From Helcococcus ovis (GTDB lineage: Bacteria; Bacillota; Clostridia; Tissierellales; Peptoniphilaceae): a stretch of DNA of 64,000 nt. Every line of letters starts with the position of its first letter. Positions within the stretch are counted from its first letter, which is position 1. The stretch lies in assembly GCF_004524775.2 (NCBI RefSeq), contig NZ_CP119081.1, positions 248,001-312,000 of the forward strand, given 5' to 3'. Under the pieces are notes generated by a model. The model was not told the DNA's origin, made no database searches, and saw nothing but the letters and a program-made list of their open reading frames with translations. A program made the position numbers and the translations under genes. This document shows, piece by piece, positions 49,083-58,028 of the stretch.

Positions 49083-49599
49083 GGTAATATTTACGCTTTT
49101 ATTAAATTATTATTCATTGATTATTCAAATACATTTGGAAATTTATGGTATATTCCTGTAATATTAGCGATTTATACTATTTTACTTATAATTTCAGTAG
49201 CTATAAAAACTTTCGTTAAATGTAGTTATTTTACCAACTTTAATTGTAATTCTGGTAGGATTTATTATACCGAATATTAATGAAATTTTTATGATTATCG
49301 GTGTTGATATTGATATTAATACTTCAATATATGAAACTAATATATTTTCAATATATATTCCATATTTTATTATTGGTTATTTTATTTTTGAAAGAAATTA
49401 TGAAGTAAATAAATCTTATAAGGATGTTATAATTTTTATTTTAATTTTTATGATATCAATTTTTTATATAGCATTTTATTCAAAAAAAGAAAACCATTAT
49501 GATATTATTTATTATCATTTTATTACTTTAATGAAATCTTATTATTTATTATCAAAAAATAAATTTTTTAAAAAATATCTGCTAATGATTAAGGATTAA
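49083..49599 (+). pseudogene. Membrane acyltransferase-like remnant, frameshifted
   Basis: In one frame from 49083 to about 49220 the sequence reads YSNTFGNLWYIPVILAIYTI, like the central helices of acyltransferase-3 family membrane proteins. From about 49219 it continues in another frame as VVILPTLIVILVGFIIP, then IPYFIIGYFIFERNY, to a stop at 49599. The N-terminal catalytic half is missing and the joint is a frameshift near 49218. It may once have decorated the surface polymer with acyl groups. Confidence 0.6.
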
Positions 49600-49628
49600 A
49601 CATAAATGACTAAAACCTAGAGGAAGTT

Positions 49629-50690
49629 ATGAATTTTATAGAAATATTTATAAAAACAATAGAAACACAAAAAGTAAATACAGTTATTTTTTCCAGTTTA
49701 TTTATTATTATGATTGGATATTATTGTAGAAAGAAGAAAATTTTTGGAGATAACTTAGCTAAAGTATTGACTAATATAATTTTATCTGTATCCTTGCCTG
49801 CTTTAGCATTTAAGTCTTTTATGGTGGATATAAATCATGAAATATTACATAAGGGAATAGGTATTTTAATTTGGAGTATTTTAGTATATGTAATTTTAAT
49901 TTTATTATCTAAACTTATTTATATAAAATATGATGACAATGATTCCTTAAGAGTTTTAACTATTTTTGGAGCAACAACCACATTTGGTATTCCGATAGTA
50001 ATAGCAATTTATGGCGAACAAGGAGCTTTGTATTCTTCTATTTTTAATATAGGATATAGAATTTTTTTATATTCCTATGCTTATGTAAAAATGAGTGATG
50101 TAAAAATGACGAAAAATAATTTTAAATCAATGCTCTTAAATCCTATAATTATAGCAACCTTTTTAGGGCTTTTTTTATGGGTATTTCAGGAGTATTTGCC
50201 ACAAGTTAATATTTCATCAATTAATAGTATGGGAAAATCTGTAATAAAATCATTTTCTATATTAAGAGTAGATAATACTTTTCCTCAATTTTATAAAGTA
50301 TTATCATATCTGTCAGGTTTAGCTTCTCCTATTGCATGGTTGGCTATAGGTGCTACCTTAGGTTCAGTAAATTTTAAGGAGGCAATATCAGATAAAAAAG
50401 TATGGTATTATACTTTTGTTAAGTTAATAATTGTTCCATTTACAAATATTATTTGTTTAATATTATTGAGATTAATAGGTATGCCTATTGACTTAGTTGG
50501 ATTAGGAACTATAATAATAATGATGACTACTCCCCCGGGGACGGTTACTGTTGCATATGCAATTAGTAATGATAAGGATCCGATATTGGCTTCAAATACT
50601 GCTTTACTATCAACACTGTGGGCGGTATTAATGGTGCCGATTTGGATAATAATTGTTGAAATTCTATGGAGCACGGGAATTTTTATTTAA
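49629..50690 (+). CDS. Auxin-efflux-carrier (AEC) family permease, copy 1
   Basis: A membrane carrier of 353 residues with about ten helices, of the malate/lactate/citrate-type AEC family. SVSLPALAFKSFMVDIN near 58, FGATTTFGIPIVIAIYG near 115 and TTPPGTVTVAYAISNDKDP near 300 are conserved with the second copy at 55832 (about two thirds identical by eye). Its codon use is more AT-biased than copy 2, suggesting weaker expression or drift. RBS GAGGAAG. Confidence 0.85.
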   Translation: MNFIEIFIKTIETQKVNTVIFSSLFIIMIGYYCRKKKIFGDNLAKVLTNIILSVSLPALAFKSFMVDINHEILHKGIGILIWSILVYVILILLSKLIYIKYDDNDSLRVLTIFGATTTFGIPIVIAIYGEQGALYSSIFNIGYRIFLYSYAYVKMSDVKMTKNNFKSMLLNPIIIATFLGLFLWVFQEYLPQVNISSINSMGKSVIKSFSILRVDNTFPQFYKVLSYLSGLASPIAWLAIGATLGSVNFKEAISDKKVWYYTFVKLIIVPFTNIICLILLRLIGMPIDLVGLGTIIIMMTTPPGTVTVAYAISNDKDPILASNTALLSTLWAVLMVPIWIIIVEILWSTGIFI

Positions 50691-50703
50691 TAAAAACTAT
50701 TTT

Positions 50704-50745
50704 GGGGCTGTTGCAGAATAATCTATTCTGCAACAGCCCCTTTTT
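50704..50745 (+). terminator. Palindromic terminator made of IS-end-like arms
   Basis: A perfect 17-bp stem GGGGCTGTTGCAGAATA / TATTCTGCAACAGCCCC with a 3-nt loop and a T-run serves as terminator of the AEC gene. The arms equal the IS-end-like sequences at 36812 and 50999. Confidence 0.85.
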
Positions 50746-51037
50746 AATATTTTTTTAGAATTATTAAATATAAACATCAATATGGTTTCTGTATGTGCCA
50801 CAGTCATATACTTTTCCTTTATATCTGAAAGGCATATCTATTATGGTGTCTTTTTACAGGTAAAAAACTTTTTTAAAAGTCATGTAAATTAAGAGTTTTG
50901 AATATTTACATGTAAAAAGCTTTTGGAAGTCATGTGTAAATGTCAATCGAAAAATGGTCCATTTAAATATAAATAATAGTAATATAATCAACTCATTCGG
51001 GGCTGTTGCAAAATAACTAAAACAGTACCTTTTTTAT
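50746..51037. other. Mobile-element debris with two long direct repeats
   Basis: Two imperfect direct repeats of about 37 bp lie at 50853-50890 and 50905-50941 (TTTACAKGTAAAAARCTTTT core, then AAGTCATGT). They are followed by TGTCAATCGAAAAATGGTCC (50941-50960), which resembles IS ends, perhaps IS21-like. An orphan end GGGGCTGTTGCAAAATA is at 50999-51015. No ORF is present. Confidence 0.5.
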
Positions 51038-51066
51038 TTGCGTTTTTTGTAAAAATACTATACAAT
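51038..51066 (+). promoter_or_regulatory. Promoter of the lic operon
   Basis: TTGCGT (51038-51043), 17 bp, TACAAT (51061-51066), 31 bp before the ATG, which has AAAAGGAG. Confidence 0.65.
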
Positions 51067-51096
51067 ATATTCATTAAATAATAAAAAGGAGTATTC

Positions 51097-52854
51097 ATGA
51101 ATAATGTAAAGTTTGATATTTTGAAAATGTTATTCTTAAATGAAAAATTAAATCAAAAAGAATTGTCAGAAAAAGTTGGAATATCTGTAGGACTAGTAAA
51201 TAAAAATTTACAAGAATTAAAGCAAGATAGGTATATTGACAAAGATAATATTTTATATCACAGGGCGGAAATGCTATTAGAGGATAACAAATCTGAAAAT
51301 GCGATAATATTAGCGGCTGGATTTGGAATAAGAATGGTTCCAATTAATATGGAACAACCTAAAGGACTAATTGAAATTAATGGTGAAAAAATAATTGAAA
51401 GAATAATTAAGCAACTTCAAGAAGTTGGTATAAAGGATATTACAGTTGTAGTTGGATTTCAAAAAGAAAAATATGAATATTTGATAGATAAATTTGGAAT
51501 AAGCTTAAAAGTAAATATGACTTATCATGAAAAGAACAATATGCATTCATTAAATTGTGTTAAAAATAAAATATCAAATACTTATATTGTTCCTTCTGAT
51601 GTATATTTTTATGAAAATCCATTTTCAAAATATGAAGGATACTCTTGGTATATGATATCTGATGAAAAAAGTAGCTCTAGTTATATAAAAGAAAATAGAA
51701 AAAGAGAAATAGTAATAACTAAAGATAAAAAATCAGCAAATCAAATGGTAGGAGTAAGTTTTATATCTAAAAATGATTCAACAGAAGTAAAAAAATTATT
51801 AGATAAATATTCAAAAAAATCTGAATATGATAATTGTTTTTGGGAAGATGCTTTGATAAAATCTGGATTTAAGTTTTATTCTAAAAAAGTAAAATATAAT
51901 GAATATATAGAGATAAACACTTATGAAAAACTTAGAGAAGTTGATGAGAATTCTAAAGATTTAGAATCGGATAAAATTGATGTTATATCTGAAGTTTTTA
52001 ATGTTGATAAAAATGACATTGTTAATATTAAGACACTAAAAAAAGGGATGACTAACAGATCTTTCTTATTTACTGTAAAAAATCAGAAGTATATTATGAG
52101 AATACCTGGTGAAGGTACTGATAAATTTATAAATAGGAATGAAGAAGCAGAGGTGTATAATTTAATAAAAGAATATAATTTATGCGATGATATTATATAT
52201 ATAAATCCTGATAATGGATATAAAATTACTAAATATATTGAAAATTCAAGAGTTTGTAATTATGAAAATAATGAAGATTTAAATAAGGCTATGAAATTTT
52301 TAAGAGAATTTCATAATAAAAAATTGAAAGTAAACCATGAGTTTAATCTTTATGAAAAATTAGAATATTATCAAAGTTTATGGATTGTAGATAAGTCAAT
52401 TTATATTGATTATGAAGAAACAAAAGAAAAGATATATAAATTAAAAAATTTTATTGATGAAAATAAAAATGAATTCATATTATGCCATATAGATGCAAAT
52501 GTTGATAATTATTTGTTCTTTAAAAACTCGGATTCTAAAGAAGAAATAAGATTGATAGATTGGGAATATGCTTCAATGCAAGATCCGTTGCTTGATATTG
52601 CGATGTTTTGTATATATTCTTTACTAAATCAAAAGGATGTTGATAAAGTTATAGACACATATTTTAAAGGTGAAACTGTTGAAAAAGATAGAAATTTAAT
52701 TTATGCATATATTGCTGTATCCGGATTAGTATGGAGTAATTGGTGTGAAATAAAAAGTCAACTTGGAATTGAATATGGAGAATACTCAATTGCACAATAT
52801 AGATATGCTAAAGATTACTATAAAATATTAAAAAATAAAGGAATTGTAGACTAA
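51097..52854 (+). CDS. licA: HTH-cytidylyltransferase-choline kinase fusion (LicC-LicA)
   Basis: Three parts in 585 residues. (1) A MarR/winged-helix DNA-binding part (about 1-60) with LNQKELSEKVGISVGLVNKNL. (2) A nucleotidyltransferase of the phosphocholine cytidylyltransferase type (about 66-290) opening with AIILAAGFGIRMVPIN and EQPKGLIEING. (3) A choline/ethanolamine kinase domain (about 310-580) with GMTNRSFLFTVKNQKYIMRIPG, the catalytic LCHIDANVDNYL (His464, Asp466, Asn469) and metal-binding LIDWEYASMQDPLLDIAMF. It would phosphorylate choline and make CDP-choline, and may regulate its own operon. It is coupled to the next gene by a one-base overlap. Confidence 0.85.
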   Translation: MNNVKFDILKMLFLNEKLNQKELSEKVGISVGLVNKNLQELKQDRYIDKDNILYHRAEMLLEDNKSENAIILAAGFGIRMVPINMEQPKGLIEINGEKIIERIIKQLQEVGIKDITVVVGFQKEKYEYLIDKFGISLKVNMTYHEKNNMHSLNCVKNKISNTYIVPSDVYFYENPFSKYEGYSWYMISDEKSSSSYIKENRKREIVITKDKKSANQMVGVSFISKNDSTEVKKLLDKYSKKSEYDNCFWEDALIKSGFKFYSKKVKYNEYIEINTYEKLREVDENSKDLESDKIDVISEVFNVDKNDIVNIKTLKKGMTNRSFLFTVKNQKYIMRIPGEGTDKFINRNEEAEVYNLIKEYNLCDDIIYINPDNGYKITKYIENSRVCNYENNEDLNKAMKFLREFHNKKLKVNHEFNLYEKLEYYQSLWIVDKSIYIDYEETKEKIYKLKNFIDENKNEFILCHIDANVDNYLFFKNSDSKEEIRLIDWEYASMQDPLLDIAMFCIYSLLNQKDVDKVIDTYFKGETVEKDRNLIYAYIAVSGLVWSNWCEIKSQLGIEYGEYSIAQYRYAKDYYKILKNKGIVD

Positions 52855-53735
52855 TGTACAAAGTAGATAATGCAATAATATTAGCGGCAGGAGCATCGAG
52901 CAGATTTGCACCACTTTCCTATGAAATGCCTAAGGGATTAGTTGTTGTTAGGGGAGAAGTACTAATTGAAAGACAAATAAAGCAAATAAAAGAGAAAGGT
53001 ATTGATGAAATAATAGTTGTTACGGGATATCAATCTGAAAAATTTAATTATTTATCAGAAAAATTTGGAGTTAAAATAATTCAAAATACTCAATATGATA
53101 GACGTAACAATAATTCAAGTATTTATGTTGTTAGGGATTATTTGAAAAATTCATATATTTGTTCAGTAGATAACTATTTTAATGAAAATCCATTTGAAAA
53201 ATATGTAGAGGATAGCTATTATTCAGTTTTATACAGCAAAGAATTTATTGATGAGTGGTGTGTAACGTATGATGATGAAGAATATATTACAGGAGTTAAA
53301 ATAGGAGCGGAGGATTCATGGTATATGCTGGGACATACCTTTTGGAATGAAAATTTTTCAAAAAGATTTAAGGAAATTTTAGAATTAGTTTATGATGACG
53401 AAAATACTTATGATTTACTATGGGAAAGCATATATTTAAATCATCTTGACACATTGAAAATGAAGATAAGAAAATATCCTGATAATTTTATATTTGAGTT
53501 CGATTCATTAAATGAATTAAGAGAATTTGATATAAGTTATATTGGTGATACCAGATCTAAAATTATAAAATCAATAGCCTTAAAATTAAATTGTTTAGAA
53601 TCTGAACTTAATAATTTTGTGGCTACAAAAGATTTTATAAAAGCAAATGGATTTGATTTTAATTTTAATAATAAAATTTTCCATTATGATTATGAAACAA
53701 AAAAATTAGTGCAAAAAGGAGAAAACAATGATTAG
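52854..53735 (+). CDS. licC: Phosphocholine cytidylyltransferase-like protein (LicC)
   Basis: A 293-residue nucleotidyltransferase starting NAIILAAGASSRFAPLSYE and MPKGLVVVRGEVLIERQIKQ, then VVTGYQSEKFNYL. DNYFNENPFEKYV is like LicC. It is clearly related to the middle domain of the upstream fusion, so the operon carries two cytidylyltransferase domains, each with its glycine-rich motif and lysine intact. Either the two act on different alcohol phosphates or one has another task. It overlaps the transporter gene by 8 nt. Confidence 0.83.
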   Translation: MYKVDNAIILAAGASSRFAPLSYEMPKGLVVVRGEVLIERQIKQIKEKGIDEIIVVTGYQSEKFNYLSEKFGVKIIQNTQYDRRNNNSSIYVVRDYLKNSYICSVDNYFNENPFEKYVEDSYYSVLYSKEFIDEWCVTYDDEEYITGVKIGAEDSWYMLGHTFWNENFSKRFKEILELVYDDENTYDLLWESIYLNHLDTLKMKIRKYPDNFIFEFDSLNELREFDISYIGDTRSKIIKSIALKLNCLESELNNFVATKDFIKANGFDFNFNNKIFHYDYETKKLVQKGENND

Positions 53736-54654
53736 CGGTTTATTATCAGGTATATTATGGGCATTAGACACAGTTATTTTAAGTATAGTTTTGGCAAGTA
53801 CAAATTATGTTTCTACACCGGAAGCTCTAATGTTCGCTCCATTTGTTAGTACTTTTTTACATGATTTGTTTTCATCTATATGGATGATAATAATCACTAT
53901 CGTAAAAAAACAAACAAATGAGATAAAAAGAGCCTTAAGTACTAAAAGTGGTAAATTTATAATTTTGGGTGCGTTATTAGGTGGACCGATAGGAATGTCG
54001 GGATATGTAATAGCCATTAATAATATTGGTCCGGGATTGACATCTATTATATCCTCAATTTATCCGGCGGTTGGAGTAATATTTTCTATAATTTTTTTAA
54101 AAGAAAAAGTTAAACCGATTCAGATATTTGGATTAATATTGAGTATTTTAGGTGTAATATTTTTAAGTTATCAAGCTAATAAAGATTTTGCAGGGGGAAA
54201 TTTAATTTTAGGATTTGTAGCGGGTATAGTTTGCTGTTTAGGTTGGGCTTCAGAAGCTGTAATAGTGGGATATGGGATGAAAGATGAAGGAATAAGTGAT
54301 GAAAATGCATTATTCATTAGACAAATGTCATCAAGCATATTTTATGGAGTTGTTATTTTAACATTTTTAGGAGCATGGAAGTTCACATTTTCAAATATAT
54401 ATACAAGTTCAACATTATATGTATTAATAGCGGGCGTATTTGGAACAATGTCCTATTTAATGTATTATAGAGCAATTAATAAAATAGGAGCATCTAAAGC
54501 TATGCCTTTAAATATAACATATACTGCATGGTCTGTATTTTTTTCGTTTATAATATTAAAACAAAGTATAACATTATACAGCATAATACTAGGATTAATT
54601 ATAATTTTAGGTTCTATAATTTCCAGTGTAGATTTGAAAGAATTGAAAAATTGA
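53728..54654 (+). CDS. licB: Choline transporter of the DMT/EamA family (LicB)
   Basis: A ten-helix drug/metabolite-type membrane protein of 308 residues. The start SGLLSGILWALDTVILSIVL is typical of LicB, as is ALLGGPIGMSGYVIAINNIGP near 78. A second EamA half starts at about 160 with NLILGFVAGIVCCLGWASEA. Position right after the two lic genes and overlap with licC make choline uptake the best guess. RBS AAAAGGAG. Confidence 0.85.
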   Translation: MISGLLSGILWALDTVILSIVLASTNYVSTPEALMFAPFVSTFLHDLFSSIWMIIITIVKKQTNEIKRALSTKSGKFIILGALLGGPIGMSGYVIAINNIGPGLTSIISSIYPAVGVIFSIIFLKEKVKPIQIFGLILSILGVIFLSYQANKDFAGGNLILGFVAGIVCCLGWASEAVIVGYGMKDEGISDENALFIRQMSSSIFYGVVILTFLGAWKFTFSNIYTSSTLYVLIAGVFGTMSYLMYYRAINKIGASKAMPLNITYTAWSVFFSFIILKQSITLYSIILGLIIILGSIISSVDLKELKN

Positions 54655-54689
54655 ATAAATTTCTTACTGTCATAATATTAGGAGAAAAA

Positions 54690-55703
54690 ATGCTTAAAAG
54701 AATTATTAAATTATTAGTTGTTTTGATGGTTATAATAATTTATCCGTCAAATGTATTTGCACAGGTAAAATATTATCAATCTGATTTTCAAAAAAAAGAA
54801 TTAGAGGAAATTAAAAAGAAATTTGATAAACTTAAAACTAATTTTATAGGTTTAAGTGATGATGTCGAAGAAATAGAAGATTTAAATTTAGAAGATAATG
54901 GATTATTTATTTATTATCAACCATATTTTCTTCAAAAAGACAAAATTAATAAGGAATAAGTTAGAAAAGCTTTAGATGAATCTGAAGTATTTTTAGATAT
55001 TGCATATGATATAAGTGTAGAAAAGAAAAATAAAATAAAAGACAAGTTAGAAAAAGAGTTATCTGATGTACCAAATATTAATACATTGATATATGGAATA
55101 TATAGGAATGATAATGGAATAAATATTTTAGATTATACAAAAGGATATGAAGTAAAAAAAGCAAGGATGAAAAATGTTTATAATCGTGACTTGTGTTCAT
55201 TTACAGATGGTATTAGAGGAAATTTTGGGTCAAATAATAGATTGATAGATAAATTTTTTAAAAAATATAATAAAAATCCAGAAGAAGTTTATGTTTTTTC
55301 CAGTCTAAATGGAACAAGGAGATTAATGTTTGCTTTTTTTGACAAAGATAACAAAATTAAGTTTGTTGACCTTCACGAGATAAGAAAAAGATTTGAAGAA
55401 AATAATTTTAATGAAACTGAAGAAAATAAGATATTTTACACAGTTGAAGATATGAGAAAGGAAATACCTGTAGATAAAGGAAATAATGAAATAATTTTAT
55501 ATGGTGATAAATCTTATAAAAATAAGGTAAAACAAAGTGTAGATACAGTAGTAGCAAAAAAGAATTCTGATTACAAAAATGATAATAAAAAAGAAAAAAA
55601 TAGTTCATCTATAAATACAATAATTTACGCATCTTTAGGAATAATAGTAATTTCAGGAATTTTCTTTACAATATTTAAGATAAAAAAAGATAAAAAAAGA
55701 TAA
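54690..55703 (+). pseudogene. Secreted membrane-anchored protein gene split by an in-frame stop
   Basis: Start ATG 54690 behind AGGAGAA. A signal peptide (ending SNVFAQ near residue 24) is followed by about 65 residues. Then TAA occurs at 54957-54959 (after KINKE), and the same frame goes on for 248 more codons without a shift, through SEVFLDIAYDIS, a charged domain and a C-terminal membrane helix (about 305-325) with a Lys-rich tail. The two halves are thus one gene with one nonsense codon; the second half alone could start at a TTG at 55086. The family was not recognised. A sequencing error or recoding cannot be excluded. Confidence 0.65.
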
Positions 55704-55706
55704 AAG

Positions 55707-55762
55707 ATAGTTTCCACAAAAATCATTATAAAAATGAAAATTTGTCGGAAACTATTTAATTT
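55707..55762 (+). terminator. Rho-independent terminator
   Basis: ATAGTTTCC / GGAAACTAT outer stem with an ACAAA / TTTGT extension and an AT-rich loop, then TTAATTTT. Confidence 0.75.
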
Positions 55763-55772
55763 TCTCAAAATA

Positions 55773-55800
55773 TTGACAATTATCGTGCATATGATAAACT
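55773..55800 (+). promoter_or_regulatory. Promoter of AEC copy 2
   Basis: A perfect -35 TTGACA (55773-55778) and a -10-like TAAACT (55795-55800) at 16 bp. AGGAGG lies 4-5 nt before the ATG. Confidence 0.6.
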
Positions 55801-55831
55801 AAAAAAGCAAAATAATATTTAGGAGGAAATT

Positions 55832-56896
55832 ATGAATTTTATAGATGTTTTAGTGAAGACACTTCAAACACAAAAAATTAATACAGCAATTTTTGCAAGT
55901 TTAGCAATCATTTTATTTGGTTACTATTTAAGAAAAAAAGAAGTTTTTAATGAAAATACAGGTAAAATACTTACAAAAGTAGTATTATCAGTATCTTTAC
56001 CTGCATTGGCATTGAAATCATTTATGGCAGATATTAACCCGGAAACATTAAACAAAGGTATGGGTATTTTAATTTGGGGTATCGCAGTTTATATTGTACT
56101 TATTATATTAACAATACCAATGTATGCTCAATATAAGGGTGATGAAAATGATACTTTAAGAATTTTATCTATTTTCGGCTCAACAACATTCTTTGGTATT
56201 CCAATTGTTACAGCTATTTATGGGCCTCAAGGTGCGTTATATGCATCAATATTTAATATTGGATATAGAATTTTCTTATACTCATATGCGTATATAAAGA
56301 TGAGTAACTTAAAGATGACATCTGATAATTTGAAGAAAATGTTTTTAAATCCAATCGTAATTGCAACATTTTTAGGACTATTTATTTGGATATTCCAAGC
56401 CTACTTACCACAAGTTGATGTAACATTTGCAGATAAAACAGGTAAAATGGTAGAAAAATCATTTGCATTCTTAAGATTGGACAAAACATTCCCACAATTT
56501 TTCCAAGTATTGACATATTTAGCAAGTTTAGCCTCACCATTAGCATGGTTGGCAATTGGTTCAACATTAGGTTCAGTAAGCTTCAAAACTGCTATTTCAG
56601 ACAAGAAAACTTGGTATTATACAGTTATGAAATTAATAGCTGTGCCTGCAATTAACGTAATAGCTTTAATTGGTTTAAGATTAGTTGGATTCCCAATTGA
56701 TTTAGTTGGATTAGGAACAGTTGTAATCATGATGGCTACACCACCAGCAACAGTTGCAGTAGCATATGCTATTAGTAATGATAAAGATGCCTTATTAGCT
56801 TCAAACGCATCATTATTAGCAACATTAGGAGCAGTTTTAATGGCTCCAATTTGGATAGTTGTTGTTCAAGTTTTAGGACATACAGGATTATTTTAA
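55832..56896 (+). CDS. Auxin-efflux-carrier (AEC) family permease, copy 2
   Basis: A 354-residue carrier with about ten helices, paralogous to 49629. SVSLPALALKSFMADINPE, FGSTTFFGIPIVTAIYGPQ and MATPPATVAVAYAISNDKDA are shared with copy 1. Its stronger promoter, perfect RBS and codon use suggest high expression. It is followed at 43 nt by a D-2-hydroxyacid dehydrogenase, which fits transport of a hydroxy- or dicarboxylic acid such as lactate or malate; the true substrate is not known. Confidence 0.87.
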   Translation: MNFIDVLVKTLQTQKINTAIFASLAIILFGYYLRKKEVFNENTGKILTKVVLSVSLPALALKSFMADINPETLNKGMGILIWGIAVYIVLIILTIPMYAQYKGDENDTLRILSIFGSTTFFGIPIVTAIYGPQGALYASIFNIGYRIFLYSYAYIKMSNLKMTSDNLKKMFLNPIVIATFLGLFIWIFQAYLPQVDVTFADKTGKMVEKSFAFLRLDKTFPQFFQVLTYLASLASPLAWLAIGSTLGSVSFKTAISDKKTWYYTVMKLIAVPAINVIALIGLRLVGFPIDLVGLGTVVIMMATPPATVAVAYAISNDKDALLASNASLLATLGAVLMAPIWIVVVQVLGHTGLF

Positions 56897-56939
56897 TATA
56901 ATTAGTTAAAAAGTTATTTAAATATAAAAGGGGAAATAT

Positions 56940-57947
56940 ATGACACTTAAAATTGCATGTTATGGAGTAAGACCAAATGAAGTGGAATCATTTAAGAAAT
57001 ATAATAAATATGGATATGATTTGGTGCTTATAGAAGAGTTATTATCACATGATAATATTGAAACAGCTAAGGGTTGTAATGCGGTTATGTTAAGGGGAAA
57101 CTGTGTTGCAGATAGACAAAATTTAGAAAAATTAAAAGAATATGGAATAGATTTAGTTTTTACAAGAACGGTAGGATTTAATCATATTGATTTGAATGTT
57201 ACTAAAGAATTAGGACAAAGAGTAGCTAGAGTACCAGCATATTCACCAAATTCAGTAGCAGAATTGTCGGTAACATTGGCAATGATGCTTTTAAGACATA
57301 CAGCACATACTGTAAATAAAACAAGCAATTATGATTTTCGTGTAGATCCTGTTATGTTTAGTAAAGAAATTAGAAATTGTAAAGTTGGTATAATAGGAAC
57401 TGGTAAAATCGGTCTTACTGAAGCTAAATTATTTAAGGGGCTAGGAGCTGACATTTTGGGATATGATATTTATCAAAGTGAAGATGCTAAAAAGGTATTA
57501 AAATTTGTTGAATTAGAAGAATTATTAAATGAATCAGATATCGTAAGTATTCATGTTCCATATATTAAAGGTCAAAATGACAAGATGATAAATGATGAGT
57601 TTATTTCAAAAATGAAAGATGGAGCAATACTTATAAATACAGCTCGTGGAGAAGTACAAGATAATGAGGCGATTTTAAGAGCGTTGAAGTCAAATAAATT
57701 AGATGGATTTGGTACTGATGTATTTGCAAATGAAACTGCATTTTTCTTCAAAAAATTTAATAGTGGAGATGAAATATCAGACAAGGTTGTTAGAGAATTA
57801 GTTGATATGTATCCAAAAGTGCTTGTTACACCCCATGTAGGCTCAAATACAGATGAAGCATTGAAAAACATGATTGAAATTACATTAGATAATTTCAATG
57901 ACATATTAACAACTGGTAAAACTGTAAATGAAGTAGGAATTATATAA
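56940..57947 (+). CDS. D-isomer-specific 2-hydroxyacid dehydrogenase (D-lactate dehydrogenase-like)
   Basis: An NAD-dependent enzyme reducing a 2-oxoacid to a D-hydroxyacid. The substrate part has RTVGFNHIDLNVTKELG and RVPAYSPNSVAELSVTLAMML. The NAD-binding motif is VGIIGTGKIGLTEAKLFKGLG (quoted in part, near 148), Asp in YDIYQSED follows, the catalytic Arg lies in INTARGEV and the His in TPHVGSNT. Length 335 fits D-LDH or hydroxyisocaproate dehydrogenase. It is probably co-transcribed with the carrier upstream. Confidence 0.9.
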   Translation: MTLKIACYGVRPNEVESFKKYNKYGYDLVLIEELLSHDNIETAKGCNAVMLRGNCVADRQNLEKLKEYGIDLVFTRTVGFNHIDLNVTKELGQRVARVPAYSPNSVAELSVTLAMMLLRHTAHTVNKTSNYDFRVDPVMFSKEIRNCKVGIIGTGKIGLTEAKLFKGLGADILGYDIYQSEDAKKVLKFVELEELLNESDIVSIHVPYIKGQNDKMINDEFISKMKDGAILINTARGEVQDNEAILRALKSNKLDGFGTDVFANETAFFFKKFNSGDEISDKVVRELVDMYPKVLVTPHVGSNTDEALKNMIEITLDNFNDILTTGKTVNEVGII

Positions 57948-57958
57948 TATATAAGTAG

Positions 57959-57987
57959 TTGTATTAAGTAATTAATTGTGTTATAAT
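57959..57987 (+). promoter_or_regulatory. Promoter of rpmE2
   Basis: TTGTAT (57959-57964), 17 bp, TATAAT (57982-57987), then GAAAGAGGTGAT before the ATG. Confidence 0.65.
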
Positions 57988-58028
57988 TACATGGTTAAGA
58001 ACTAAATAAAAGTGAAAGAGGTGATATT

